Assembly (NCBI RefSeq): GCF_036850765.1
Contig: NC_089495.1
Span: forward strand, 206,758,347-206,822,346
Direction: 5' to 3'
Source: Saccopteryx bilineata
Lineage: Eukaryota > Chordata > Mammalia > Chiroptera > Emballonuridae
Length of the DNA stretch: 64,000 nt
Shown: positions 21,322 through 33,082 of the stretch, one piece after another
Layout: each line of letters opens with the position of its first letter
Numbering within the stretch: the first letter of the stretch is position 1
Notes under the pieces: model-generated
The model's input: the letters and a program-made list of their open reading frames with translations, nothing else
Database searches by the model: none
Told to the model about the DNA's origin: nothing
Made by a program: the position numbers and the translations under genes

Positions 21322-21707
21322 TTGTTTTTGTTTTTTGTTTTTTTTAATTTTCTGAAGCTGGAAATGGGGAGGCAGTCAGACAGACTCCCGCATGCACCCC
21401 ACCAGGATCCACCCAGCATGCCCACCAGGGGGCGACGCTCTGCCCACCAGGGGCATTGCTTTGTTGCAACCAGAGCCACTCTAGCGCCTGAGGCAGAGGC
21501 CACAGAGCCATCCCCAGCGCCCGGGCCATCTTTGCTCCAATGGAGCCTTGGCTGCGCTGAGAGGGGAAGAGAGAGACAGAGAGGAAGGAGAGGGGGAGGG
21601 GTGGAGAAGCCGATGGGCGCTTCTCCTGTGTGCCCTGGCCGGGAATCGAACCCAGGACTCCTGCACGCCAGGCCAACGCTCTACCACTGAGCCAACCAGC
21701 CAGGGCC
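21322..21707 (-). mobile_element. Group A SINE
   Basis: Reverse-strand copy with TSDs 'GGGGTTGGAGGTTTT' (21307-21321) and 'GGGGTCGGAGGTTTT' (21708-21722), one mismatch. The B box and body words are intact in reverse. Confidence 0.95.
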
Positions 21708-22384
21708 GGGGTCGGAGGTTTTAAACTGGGGTCATTTGGGGCTTGACCACCAGGGAGATGAGATGGTCCCCACGGAGGGGGGGGAGCACGAAACAAGTCG
21801 GGGTCCGGAGAGGAGTCGAGAGAGAAGAGAGAGTGAGCTGTGACCTAGAAAACTGATGCCCACTGAGTGGGCTACCCGCTTGCTGGCTGAGGGCTGGAGG
21901 GTCATCCTCGGTAACGTAACTGCTCTGTTGGTTAGGAACGCGTACAAGAATGCCACCTAAAGTGTCCTGTTAAAAATAAAAAGCAGGTTTTGTTTGTTTG
22001 TTTGTTTGACAAGAGTTCTGAACGGGGTGGTTGGTGGCCTTGGCTCAGCAGCTGAATGCTGCTCCCCGGAGCTCCTGCCTCTATACCCCTTCTCTCCCCT
22101 CTTCCTCAGCAGGCTGGCGTTTGTTTCTTTCCATGGCCACCAATCATCTGCCCGAGCTCCTGGCATCAAACCCTCATTTAAGGCAGGAAGAGGTGGGAAG
22201 GAAGGAAAGGAACCGGGGCAGTGCCACCTGTGTCTGTTTAGTATTTTGTTTTTTTTTTTATCAGGAAAGTCAACACTTTCTCAGCACCCCATCCTCGTCC
22301 CCACCCAGCAGGCTTCCGCTGGGCCAGAACTGTGTCACATGACTAGCCCTAGCTGCAAGAGAGTCCGGAAAGTGAGGGGGAGGG

Positions 22385-22738
22385 GAAGCACTGTCTAATG
22401 GAACGATAATGCAAGCCATGTGCGCAATTTTAAGTGTTCTAGTCACATTTTTAAAAAAGGTGCAAAAACAAAAACAAAAAAAAACCCTTGATGCCATAAA
22501 CGTTAAACTGCTTTATTCAATGCAATAGATCTAAAATCATTTCAGTGTGTAACCAATATAAAAACACTTAATGAGCTGTTTTGGACTCTTTTTTATTTTA
22601 TTTTATTTTTTTTTGCATGAAGTCTTCGAAATCTGATACATATTTGAACTTGAGCACATCTCAGTTCGGACCAGCCACACATGACAAGTGCTCATTAGCC
22701 CCCTGCGCCTCGCAGCTGCTGGATCAGAGGGCGCAGGG
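22385..22738. mobile_element. Ancient hAT-Charlie-type MITE
   Basis: 'GCACTGTCTAATGGAACG' at the left, 'GAAGTCTTCGAAATCTGATA', 'CAGTTCGGACCAGCCACAC' and 'TGGATCAGAGGGCGCAG' at the right match, in order, a common ancient mammalian hAT-derived MER element. I do not assign the exact subfamily. Diverged, with no ORF. Confidence 0.6.
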
Positions 22739-22899
22739 GAGAAGGCATGCTGAGCGAGCAAAGCCACAATGTCTTACAGAAACTATTTTGTTCCTATGAG
22801 TGTATTGTACCCTTGTTTTCATTCCCCCGGTTGAATTGGGAAAACGCCACCTTGCTTCTGCCTACTGAAGAGAAAGAGGGAAAGGTATTCAGAGCGGTG

Positions 22900-23640
22900 T
22901 TAGGACTAAAGTAATAAAAGAGGGGACGGGGGTGGCATTCAAACTGAGAACCACAGGGGGGAGGGGGTGGCATGGTGAATGGATGGGAGGAGAGGAACAG
23001 CAAGAGGGAGGCTGGTTGCTATAGTGACGATCAAGAGTAGAAGTCTTGCAAAACAATCAGACGATAACAATTTTTTTTTTCTGATCACAGAAGTAAAAAT
23101 TTTGTAGACAATAAGGAAAACAAAAGTGCCCAAATTCAAAGGCGCTGTCATGCCAGAGATAAGTCCCCGCTCATGGTATATATTTTTTTATTCCTTTTTA
23201 TGTTTATAGATGGATTTTGAAACAAATTGAAATAAAGAAGACCTGCGTGACTTTTTTTTTCTTTTTTGCATCGACTTAAAAATACACATCACATCAAATG
23301 TACCGTCCGAAGTGTACGGTTCAACGGCATCGTGTAACCTTTTTTTTTTTTTTTTAATTGCTTTAAAATATATTATGGGCCTTTTCTGGTTGTGAACTAT
23401 CCTCCTAAACAGGGTCTTGAATCATTGTGACTGTGTAGTTAGTATTCCCGTCGTGTGGGCGTACAGTTACTTAATCTAACCAGCCCTTTCTCGTTAGACA
23501 GTGAAGTTGTTTGTCATCGGGTTCGCCGGCTACAGACCAGGTTGCTACAATCACAGGCAGATCAATCTCCGTGCGCGCTTCTGATTTGCTGGCCGAGGAG
23601 TTGTGGGTATGTTAAGGCAACTGATGCGGGTTGACGTCTT
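22900..23640 (-). repeat. Decayed L1M fragments, reverse
   Basis: 'CATCAAATGTACCGTCCG' and 'GTGTACGGTTCAACGGCATC' (23295-23335) match the reverse L1 3' UTR word order ('AAGTGTACAGTTCAGTGG'). The flanking AT-rich DNA may belong to the same insertion. Weak assignment. Confidence 0.4.
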
Positions 23641-24223
23641 CTCAGGACCTTGTACTGATTGGGGCTACTTACAGCCTTGCAGGAGAGCGCTCAGTTTATG
23701 AGGAAGAAGAACTTGATAACCGGGTCGCCAGAGAGATCGTGGGAGGCAGCGGGCTCCCTGGCATGAGGACTGTTGGTTGGGACGTGGGCTCCCGTCCTGG
23801 TCTCAACGCCTCTTTCCTCAAACTGAGCATCCGTCCGTGTTGATGGCTCCTGAGAGGAGTGAGCCCCTTTCTCTTGCCCCCCCTGGTTGGACATCACAGC
23901 ACTAGATGGTCTGGTGGAGAAATGGTCTAGAAAGAAATACCGTAGCGTGGACTCGGAGGGGATAAATGACCTTTACAGTTTCTCCCGACCTTCATGATGT
24001 ATCATATAGACGACGCTTATATTTTTCTGTGTTTTATTTACAATTGTTCCTTCCTCCTTCCCTAGACTCCAAGATTTCTTCTTTTATTGTTTCCTTTCTA
24101 CTCGAAGAAGTTCCTCTACCCAGTAGGTGTGCTGGTGTCAAATCTTCACTTTTATCTGTCTGAGAATAGCTTTATCCCCCCCTTTATTTGCAAAGGGTAA
24201 TTTTGCCCGGGAAGTCACAATTA

Positions 24224-24301
24224 CCCGTTCTTTTGTCACTTAACGAATGGTGTGCCGCCTCCCCCGTTCTTTTGTCACTTAACGAATGGTGTGCCGCCTC
24301 C
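24224..24301. repeat. 39-bp direct tandem duplication
   Basis: Units 24224-24262 and 24263-24301 start 'CCCGTTCTTTTGTCACTTAA' and appear identical over their length, inside the decayed L1. Confidence 0.9.
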
Positions 24302-24617
24302 CGCCGCCGGCCTCCTCCGTGTCCTTGGATTTAGATGAGACACCGTCGTTCAAACCGGTGCCTCCGCCGGGCGACGCGGCATTTCTCCCAGCATGCTTTC
24401 GAGATATTTTTTTTTCCCCGCCCTTCGTTTTCAGGAGTTTAATGATCCCCGTGTCCCGGCGTGAATTTCTTTAGCTGTATCCTCTTTGGGGTTCTCTCGG
24501 CTTCTTGCCTCTGTAGGTCTATGTTTGTAAATTCGGGGGAGTTGTCAAAAGGCAGAGACCGCAGGGCCGAACCAAAAACACAGGGCTAGTGTGTTCCAAA
24601 AGGAAATTTTATTTTAT

Positions 24618-24827
24618 TTTATTTATTTATTTTTTATTTTTTATTTTATTTATTCATTTGAGAGAGGAGAGAGAGAGAGGGAGAGAGAGAGAAGAGAGAG
24701 ACAAGGGGGAGGAGCTGGAAGCATCAACTCCCATATGTGCCTTGACCAGGCAAGCCCAGGGTTTCGAACCGGCGACCTCAGCATTTCCAGGTCGACGCTT
24801 TATCCACTGCGCCACCACAGGTCAGGC
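24618..24827 (-). mobile_element. Group C SINE
   Basis: Reverse-strand copy: AT-rich tail, GA-rich stretch, then the reverse of the B box 'GGTTCGAAACC' and 'CCACCACAGGTCAGGC'. TSDs 'GGAAATTTTATTTTA'-like lie on the left near 24602 and 'GAAAATTTATTTTAAA' on the right from 24829. Confidence 0.9.
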
Positions 24828-27179
24828 CGAAAATTTATTTTAAAAGCAGCTGGGTGCCGGGCGAGCTGAGACCAGCCGTGGGTGTCGGCCCCACAGGACA
24901 GATGGGGCAGGGGTTCTCTGGATCCGTCCAAGGGCCTTGGGCGAAGGTGGCCTCAACGACAGCTTCTTCTGTCTGCGGTTGGGAGTGGCAACCACAGTTC
25001 CTCAAAATTGTCTGCGCCCAGATCCAAGCGTCCCTTGTCCCTTGTCAGCGCCCAGGTGCCCGGGGAGGTCTGAGCCAGATTCCTGACTGAGCGAGTCCTT
25101 CTTCCTCCTCCAGGCCTGCGTCGTTCTTAAGAAAGATGGCGGCTGAGTCGCCACTTTGTCCCTCGGGTTTCAGCTGTTACTTTTTTGAACGCTCTTCTAG
25201 CCCCTCTCCCTCTTTCCTCTTCCCGCGACCCCCACAATGGACGCTGGCTTTTCTGTGACTGTCCCCCCAGCCCCGGAGGCTCCATCAGCCTGTTTTCTCT
25301 CTAGGGTTCGCCTGCATTCAAGTCTCCTGGTCTGTCCTCGAGGTCACGGTCACCTCCTTCCTGATACCGAGACCACCCGGCGAGATCTCTGAGGGTTGCT
25401 ACCGCTGTTTCGGTTCTACCGTTTCCACTGGTTCTTTCATAGAATTTCTTATTTCTCGCTGAGATTTTTTTTCTTCTTCTTCCCATTTGTTTCCAGAGAA
25501 TTTGTAACTGGTTGTTGAAGCATTTTTTTATGACAACTGCCTTAAAACCCTCGTCGGATTGATTCTGCCATCGATTTCGTCCTGATCGGCATCGCTAGAT
25601 GGACCGTCTTTTTCCTCATTCAAGTTGTGCTTCTCTTGGTGTGATGAATAATCTTTTCTTTATTGTTTCCGTGACCCGTCGTCTGTTCTGTTGGGACACT
25701 GGGGGCGGGTCCTGTTTGAGTTTTCTATTTTAGCAGCATCCTCTGCGCGTAGGGGTGGCACACGGGTCCTGCCCTACGTTGGCGGGCTGTGGTTGTAATG
25801 CCAGTTTAATTTTCAGAGCCTTTGCCGTGTTGTTTGGATCTGTCCGGTTTATCTGGCACTGCTGGGGCTCCTGTAGGCCCCTGCTGGTTAGGGGGCGAGG
25901 GCTTTTTCCCAGACTGAGGGTCATTGGGTGTCTCTTAGTCAGGGAGAGCAGTCTGGGGTCCGTGGGGACAAAAAGTCTTCTTAGGCCAAGCACTGGCTGT
26001 GGTATAGTCCCTCTTGTTGATACCCCCCCGGTCACCTGACCCTCCGCTTTGCCGGGGGCAGGAAGGAATGGAGTTATAGGCCTCTGGGGACAACAGGGCT
26101 CAGGGGGCCAGGCTGCTGTGGGGCCAGCACCACCCACCACCCCAGTATCTCTTGTTGGTGGGTGGGTGGGTGGGGTCTCAGGCCCAGCGGAGAAGTAGAG
26201 CCCTTCCCCGCAGTGCCTGTGTCTTTCCAGCATGGCGCCCCCTCTGTCAGTACTGCCAGGCTGACGTGGTGTTGTTGGGGGGTCTTCTTGTTAGATCTAG
26301 GGGAAGAATGAGCCTACCTGGGCTGTCTTCTCTCACCAGGTTGGGGTTCAGACACGCTGAGCCTAGGCCCCCCTCCCGTTTGGTAAGGGGGTGTCAAACA
26401 AGAGCTCTTCAGTTCCTCCTTGTCGGAGGTCCCCGGCCCCCTCCCCCTCCTCCCTGCTTCCCCGTGTCCTTTATGCGGTAATTGCCTGTTGAGTGACCCT
26501 CCCAGTTGACTTGACATTATGCCTGGCATTTTCCCTGTCTCTGGAGTTCTCTGAGATTGTAGCCTTGGATAATGACTTGGGGAGCCAGGCCCCACTAGTC
26601 TTTTCAGAACACACAGCTGATGGTTTGTGTCATGTTCAATCAGAAGCCTGTATCTGATGGCTCGGCGGGTCCTACTTAGCACCGAGAAAGTGGGGTGTGT
26701 GTGTGGGGGAGGGAATGGAAAGCTCTTCCCCGTTGTTCCAGAAGGTTCACAAAAATCTTCGACTGTTCTTCGAGTTGAATTTCCTTTTCTTCCCTATGTG
26801 TAAATATTTCATGGGAGTCGGGAGGTTTAGCACACTCTCAATTCTTATGGAAATATATATATATATCTCAGACAAGATCTTGACAATTTCCTGACATCGT
26901 TTTTGGCATATTTTTATTTCAATGAAAGGTCTAGCTGCCCATGATCAACACAGAGCCTCCTCTTTAAAGTATGTACTTGTAAGGTAAGCTTCCGGCTTTG
27001 ATTTTGTTAAAGGAAAAGGCGTGACAAAGGTGGGCACCATCGGCCCGGCATGGCCCCCCTTATCTGTCCCTGTGGCTCCGACCCTTCCTGAGGGTCCCAC
27101 CCGCTGTTTGCTGTTCCTGTGGAGCCTTCCTACCCACCCTGCCCACATTCTCACTGCCCCCCCAAGTCCTCACTGTCAT

Positions 27180-27900
27180 ACCTAAGCCATGCGCTTACTC
27201 GCTGTGCTGCGCTCTGCCCTGCAGGGGCGCCTCAACTACTGCTTAGTGTTTTATTTCATCCCATTTAGAGGAAAATTCAAAATCTGTACACGGTCCATAA
27301 GGGCCTGCATGATCCTGCAACCCTACAGTCTCCTGCCTTCCTCCTCCCTCCTCCCTCCTTCCCTCCTTTCCTCCTCTCTCCCTTTTCTCTCCCTCCCCTT
27401 CTCCTCTCTCTCCCTCCTTTCTCCCTCCCTCCTCTCTCTCCTTCCCTCCCCTCCTTCCTCCCTCCTTCCCTCCTCTCCTTCCTCCCTCCTCCCTCCTTCC
27501 CTCCCCTCCTTCCTCCCTCCTTCCCTCCTCTCCTTCCTCCCTCCTCCCTCCCCTCCTTCCTCCCTCCTCCCTCCCCTCCTTCCTCCCTCCTCCTTCCCTT
27601 CTCCTCTCTCTCTCCCTCCCTCCTCCCTCCTCCCTCCCTCTTCTCTTTCCCTCTCTCCCCTCTCCCTCCCCTTCCCACCCTCTCCCCTTCCCTCCCTCCC
27701 CTCTCTCTCCCTCCCTCCTCTCTCTCTCCCTCCCTCCCCACTCTCCCTCCCTCCCTCCCTCCCTCCTCCCTCTCTCCTTCTCTTTGCCCTTTCCTGATCC
27801 CGGAGATGTCAAACATAAGAGTTGTTGGATCCTCCGTGCTTAAAGCCCTGCCCGGTGTGAATATCTATTGAATGAATTAATAAATGGATTCAAATAAAGC
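27180..27900 (+). repeat. L2 LINE interrupted by an expanded pyrimidine tract
   Basis: Left part has 'AAGGGCCTGCATGATCCTGC' (L2 word order). Right part has 'CTATTGAATGAATTAATAAA', the L2 tail. The 450-bp TC tract between them probably expanded within the LINE. Confidence 0.6.
27336..27785 (+). repeat. 450-bp polypyrimidine tract
   Basis: Every base on the plus strand is C or T except A at 27677 and A at 27740; G at 27335 and 27786 bound it. The first 341 bases (27336-27676) are purely pyrimidine. Units such as 'CCTTCCTCCCTCCTCCCTC' recur irregularly. Long ORFs on both strands here (Ser/Leu/Pro or Gly/Arg/Glu only) are composition artefacts. Confidence 0.97.
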
Positions 27901-28030
27901 TTACTATCTTGTCGTCACTAATGTGGTCTTGGGTTTATTTTCATACTTCAGGCAATATTTAAAATGTAGGGGACACTTTATATAATTCTACACTTAGAGA
28001 CAAAACATAATTTTAAAAAATATGTATTTC

Positions 28031-28151
28031 GCCTGACCTGTGGTGGCGCAGTGGGATAAAGTGTCGACCTGGAACACTGAGGTTGCCGGTTCCAAACCCT
28101 GGGCTTGCCCGGTCGAGGCACATGTGGGAGTTGATGCTTCCTGCTCCTCCC

Positions 28152-28201
<50 letters not shown>

Positions 28202-28255
28202 CCCTCTCTAAAAATCAATAAATAAAATATTTTAAATAAATAAATAAAAGTATTT
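28031..28255 (+). mobile_element. Group C SINE
   Basis: Head 'GCCTGACCTGTGGTGGCGCA', a long pure TC run (about 28157-28199) and an A/T-rich tail. TSDs 'AAAAAATATGTATTTC' (28015-28030) and 'AAAAAATACGTATTTC' (ending about 28272) differ at one base. Confidence 0.94.
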
Positions 28256-28272
28256 AAAAAAATACGTATTTC

Positions 28273-29059
28273 TTCCTAGACCTTTTACTGCTTGTGTTAT
28301 TTCTGGTGGGTTGGTTTCAGGTGGTGATGGGCACAATATAGCCTGTGTAGAATTTGATCTTTTTATGTGTGTGTGTGCCTCGCTTTCTTGAACTGTTCTA
28401 CGTGTTTATCTATACGACCTCATAGACCGAGGAGGGGTGGGGGGCCCTCGGAGGTGCGTAAGGACAACATGCCTCCGGATGGCCCCTAGCATCCCAGCCT
28501 GGGCCGTCCTCCTGCTCAGGGCTCCAGAGTGAAGGAGTGAGTCTGGGACGCTCGCTGTGTAGTGGAGGGGAGTGAGCGCCTGTGTCCGACCCCGGGAAGC
28601 AGCCGTTCCTCCCCTCCGTGCCCGGGGCACCGCGCCTTCTAAACGTGCCTGTTTCTCCTCATGGTCGGCGCCCGTCTGTCTCTGCTCTCCTATCTGGAGG
28701 GGGACCCGTCTGCAGGCCCGATCACAGGAGGGGCCTCCCTCGGGACCAGATCAGACTCATTCCATCCCCCCGGGGGCAGCGCCCAGGCGCCGTGTGTATG
28801 TGAAGAATGCGGAGCCCCGCCCAGCCACTGGAAAGCGCCGGCGTCTCCTCCCCTCCCCGTCTCTAGAGGCAGAGACTCCTGACGTGGCCCATCTCCCAGA
28901 GCCCTCCACCCGAGCAAGACTCCAACCAGGAGGGTGGATGCCAACCGGGTGACATGCCTGGGATTCTGAGAAGCCAGGTTCTAAAAATAGTGCTTGTACT
29001 TCCTGGCATCGGTGATTGCATCACACCCCCTGCTGCCACAGGATCATTGCACAAGTTGT

Positions 29060-29091
<32 letters not shown>

Positions 29092-29264
29092 GCACACACA
29101 CACACACACACGCACGTCTACCTGCTCCAACCTACTCCCCCACCAGATCTCAGCTCTCTGGTTAGACCCCTTCAATGATCTCTAAGCAACCACTGTCCGT
29201 CCTCCCTGTCTTGCAGTCAGAGTTTACAGTTACACATTTTGTGTGTGTGTGTCTCTGCTCCCCC
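28273..29264. other. Gene-free interval, GC-rich centre
   Basis: GC-rich at about 28500-28900. ORFs exist in all frames but none is recognisable. A CA microsatellite is at 29060-29114. Confidence 0.45.
29060..29114. repeat. (CA)n microsatellite
   Basis: CA repeats interrupted once by 'GTGCGCG'. A similar tract occurs at 39366-39399, and TG at 33043-33080. Confidence 0.9.
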
Positions 29265-29400
29265 AGCAGACGCTAAGCTCGGCGAGGGTAGGGACCGTGT
29301 CTTCTGTTGCTCACTGGGTTTCCCGTGCTTAGACCAGTGCTTAGAGCACGACAGGGCTCTATACATATATTTGCAATGAGTGAACGCTGGCTGAATCACG
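29265..29400 (+). repeat. L2 LINE 3' tail
   Basis: 'GACGCTAAGCTCGGCGAGGG', 'TAGGGACCGTGTCTTC' and 'TAGACCAGTGCTTAGAGCAC' match the L2 3' end in order. Confidence 0.7.
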
Positions 29401-29419
29401 GACGTTTGGTTGGAGGCGG

Positions 29420-29650
29420 GAAGGAGGACTGGCTGAGAGAGTGGGCTTGGAGCCAAGGATCTAGTCAACCCCTCGCTGCCCGACGACACATTGTGACCTC
29501 CCTCTCTGGGCCCCAGTCTCTGTGTGAGGCGGAGCCAATGGTACCACCCCTCACATGGGTTGTCGTGAAGACCCAATCAGGAACTGTGTGTAAAGCCTTC
29601 AAGCAAAGCCAGACCCCTGGTAAGTTCTCAACTCTATCAGCTAGTTTCAT
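29420..29650 (+). repeat. MIR SINE
   Basis: 'GGGCTTGGAGCCAAGGATC' through 'TGGGTTGTCGTGAAGACC' to 'GTGTGTAAAGCCTTCAAGC' follow MIR order, diverged. Confidence 0.6.
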
Positions 29651-29731
29651 GACTACTATTTTCTACTCTTCTGGCCAAGAGAAGTGTTGCTGCAATAATA
29701 TTTTTTTACATATATCTTGATACATTAAAAT

Positions 29732-29763
29732 TTTTTTTATTGAGTGATTTAGATGGAGAGAGG

Positions 29764-29807
<44 letters not shown>

Positions 29808-29932
29808 TTTTTTGTTCCACTTATTTATGCATTTATTTGGTCGATTCTTGTATGTGCCCTGACGGGGATTTGAACCTGCCACCTTGGCATAGCGGGATGA
29901 CGCTCTTACCGACTGAATTATGTGGCCAGGGC
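29732..29932 (-). mobile_element. Group D (Ves-like) SINE
   Basis: Reverse-strand copy with a long GA run (29761-29806), 'TTTTGTTCCACTTATTTATG', 'TGTGCCCTGACGGGGATTTG' and the reversed head ending 'GTGGCCAGGGC'. Diverged head. Confidence 0.8.
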
Positions 29933-31436
29933 TCTTTGGTGCATTTTAAATGAGTATTTCAGTAGGTGAGGTTCCTAGAAGTTGAATCGTTACATCAGAA
30001 GGTTAATTTGGGGGTGGGGTTGATTTTTACGTGGAGAGTAAGGAAGAGATCTGCTCTTAGCACTTTTCCGAATGGAGAGCTACCAGAGGCCAGTGCCCCG
30101 GTGAGCTCCCAAGGCCGCGGAAACTAGACACCCAGACCCGGGGTCAGGGAGGGCGAGCATCTAGTTCACGCAGGTGGGAGACACTTGGTGGGGAGTTCTC
30201 ACGGCTCGCCATGGCCCACCTTATCCGCTCCCCCCACTGCGGGGGGCTCACCGAGGGCTGCAAAGATCAGAGTTAGAGAGATCTCCTGTATCTCCTCCGA
30301 TCAAGCTTTTATTCCCGATACTATGGAAGCCTGGTCGTTCATCCAATAGTCCCCAGCCCCACCTGACACTATTGATCTGCTCTGTAACCGCCGATCGAGA
30401 CTGGGTAGCTAGGAGTCTTGGTGTTTAAATTCTCGTCATCCGATGAGCTGCGTCTTAGACCTAAGACTTTCCGATTCAACACAAGGGGCCATCCGCGTAA
30501 TAGAGAAGCGTTCCAGCCCAAGGCCTTCCCAGCGGCAGGCCAGCCCGTGGCCTCTCACCTCGGCCAGTTGCCCCCAAATTATTTACAGACTTCTTATAAA
30601 CAAGAGGAACTACATCCGGACTTTCTTCTGTTCCCCCCTAATTCTACAGAAAGTGTCCCTTCGTTCCGCCCCCATCGGTTCTCCAAAAACATTTTTGGCT
30701 ATCATCTTATCCAAGAAAACTTGAGAATCAGGTCGTTGAAACCGGGTCCCTAACCCCTGCGAAAGTAGCGGTGTGCAGGCCGGTGCGCACCTGCCCACCC
30801 GTGTACAGGGCTGCCGCAGGTGCACACATTCTCACACACACATTCCAATAAAACTCACCTGCTTCGATTGGCTCATTTTCCATTAGAATGATATAGAACC
30901 GATGGAGTAATTTGGACACAAATCAACTTTTTCCCCCCAATTCTGAGTCCTCTCATCCTGGAACACAACACAGTGTGCCTTCTATTCAGGTGTTTTACGT
31001 CCCTCGGTAAAACGTTATAGTGCCTATCAGCGGGTGTCACACGTCACGTATTCTGCGCTGCCATTGTCACTAGGGTTTTATTTATTTCTTCAGTTGGTTA
31101 TGACTGGATCTAGGAACACCCTTCACTTTTGCTATTCAAGGTAAGAGGTGAGCCGAGGACAGGTGGTTGAGCCAATTCGAGTTGCCGTGAGACGGGCAGC
31201 AGCTAAATCAGACGCTGTCAACAGCTCCCAGGGAGGGATTAGATTAGAATAACCCGGGTGGGCGGAGCTGGCAGGGCGTGGCCTACACACGTTTGCCAAT
31301 AGCCTCTTGGCCTGGGTTACGCCTTCAGCTTTTTACCTCCTGAACGCGATTCCCTGGCCATCCCCCGTTGGCTTGCAGAATAGTTTAAAGTACTGTAGCC
31401 TCGGTGAAGGCGTTGCCAAAGTATCTTTATTTAGAG
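29933..31436. other. Unassigned 1.5-kb interval
   Basis: No exon, SINE or TIR element recognised. Largely unique-looking DNA. Confidence 0.45.
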
Positions 31437-31792
31437 CAGTGGTAGTCAACCCGGTCCCTACCGCCCCCTAGTGGGCGTTCCAGCTTTCAGGGTGGGCGGT
31501 AGCGGAGCAACCAAACTAGAAATAAAAAGATAGATTTAACTAGAGTAGGTTGTTTTATAAAGATTGCTTCTGCCAAACTTAGCAAAAATCCAACATAAAG
31601 TACTTGATAAGTAATTATTATTATATGCTTTCACTTGCTGTCACTCTGCTTTATAAATTTTATAAAGTAAAGTGACTTCCCTGCTTTATAAATCACCATG
31701 ACTGTGGAACCGGTGGGCGGTTAGAAAATGTTACTGCTAACAGAGATACAGAAGTGGGCGGCAGGGATAGAAAGGTGGACTGACTGCCCCTG
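31437..31792. mobile_element. hAT-type MITE, family 'GGTAGTCAACC', copy 2
   Basis: Left end 'CAGTGGTAGTCAACC'. The interior is a clear inverted match to 9185-9568 (for example 'AGCAACCAAACTAGAAATAA' and 'CATGACTGTGGAACCGGTGG'). The right end is decayed ('GGACTGACTGCCCCTG'). Flanking octamers ATTTAGAG and CTCTATAG agree at 5 of 8 positions. Confidence 0.85.
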
Positions 31793-31984
31793 CTCTATAG
31801 GGTCCACTTGTACCCGGTGTCAAAGTTTGGTTCTTCCCGGCGTGCTGTCCTCAGAGCAGGTATCACCAGAGGGACCCTGAGGCTGTGGTTTGCCCAGAGG
31901 TTTGCAAGTGACTCCAACGATCATTCCACCCCTATCTCTAGTCTTTGATTGTCAAGATCCCATACTATGTATTTATTTATTTAC

Positions 31985-32830
31985 TTATCAGTTTATACCT
32001 ATTCTATTGAGATGTCAGGGACACACCATACAATTCACCCAGGTTAAAGCGCACACTTCGATGGTTATTTTTCATTTTTCTATTTTTTTTTTTTTCTGTT
32101 TTAGTTCATCCACAGAGTTGAGCAACCATCGGCCACGCCCAATTTTAGAATGTTTCATTCTGCGGAAGAGAACTCCTGTCCCTTTTAGCAGTCACTCTCA
32201 TTCTCCTCCAACCCTCCTCGGCCCTGGGCCGCCACTGACCTACTTTTTGTCTCGACGGACTTGCACACCTCCTGTGAAAGGGAGTCACGCGGCGGGTGGT
32301 CCTCCGCGGCCGGCTCTTCTCACTTGGCAAATTGTTTTCAAGGTTCATCCGTGTTTTAGCGCCTCTCTGCATTTCATTTCTTTTTACTGACAATATTTCC
32401 CGGTAGAGAGATACCACAACTTATTCATCCATTCACGAGTTCAGGGACGTTGGGGTCATTTCTACTCTTTGGCTATGTGTGAATAGTGCTGCTATGAATC
32501 TCCCGGTGTGCGTCTTTGCGCGGACGTGTGCTCTCCGTTCTCTTGGGCACACACCTAGGAGTGGAATTGCCAGGTCAGAGATAGGATCGCTCTCGTGTGT
32601 GAGCGTTTGAGGAACTGTCAGACTGTTTTCCCAAAGCAGCTGTGCCGTGCACATCCCACCAGCACTGCGTGAGGGTTCCAGTGTCTCTACCCTCGCCAAC
32701 ACTTGTGACCTGTCGTTGTGATTCTTGCCACCCCACGATGGTGGGTGGGAAGTGCCATCTCCCTGTAGTTTTGTTTTGCATTTCCCTGATGTCTAAACTT
32801 GTTCTGCTTCTTGGATTTGATATTTAAATG
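31985..32830 (-). repeat. L1M LINE 3' region, reverse
   Basis: An almost continuous reverse match to the mammalian L1 3' end: 'CATACAATTCACCCAGG', 'TTAGCAGTCACTCTCATTC', 'TCAAGGTTCATCCGTG', 'CCTAGGAGTGGAATTGCC', 'CAGACTGTTTTCCCAAAG' and 'TTTGCATTTCCCTGATG', in that order. Confidence 0.85.
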
Positions 32831-33041
32831 CCCTCTTCCACCTCTTCTTGGAACTACGCTGGCTAGATTTGTGATGGGGCTTCCGACATATATATATTTT
32901 TTCCTCTGAGGATTCCAGAAACCAGCCACAACTAGACAATATGCTATATGACTACTGTAACCCTGGCCACAGGGGTGGGACTTGAGTCCATGTGGCTCGT
33001 GACCGAGAAAGAAGAGTGGGTTTTTAGATGTCCCAATCGAC

Positions 33042-33082
<41 letters not shown>

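Larger units (their letters stand above)
23960..26880 (-). repeat. Decayed L1 5' region, reverse, split by a SINE
   Basis: 'TTTATCTGTCTGAGAATAGC', 'CCTCTTTGGGGTTCTCTCGG' and 'CTTGCCTCTGTAGGTCTATG' match the reverse of the ancient L1 5' part. 'CTTGGTGTGATGAATAATC' and 'TGGGACACTGGGGGC' further right are consistent with its continuation. A group C SINE lies within. A 39-bp tandem duplication is at 24224-24301. Boundaries are approximate and the right third is less certain. Confidence 0.5.

Noticed and set aside
27189..27816. Long Ser/Leu/Pro and Gly/Arg/Glu ORFs of 179-202 codons
   Set aside because: They are artefacts of the polypyrimidine tract, which lacks stop codons in most frames.
29753..29953. 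Arg/Glu-rich ORF
   Set aside because: Derived from the GA microsatellite of a group D SINE.
33043..33080. (TG)n tract as possible Z-DNA regulatory element
   Set aside because: Such microsatellites are common in mammalian DNA and nothing in the surroundings supports a specific role.
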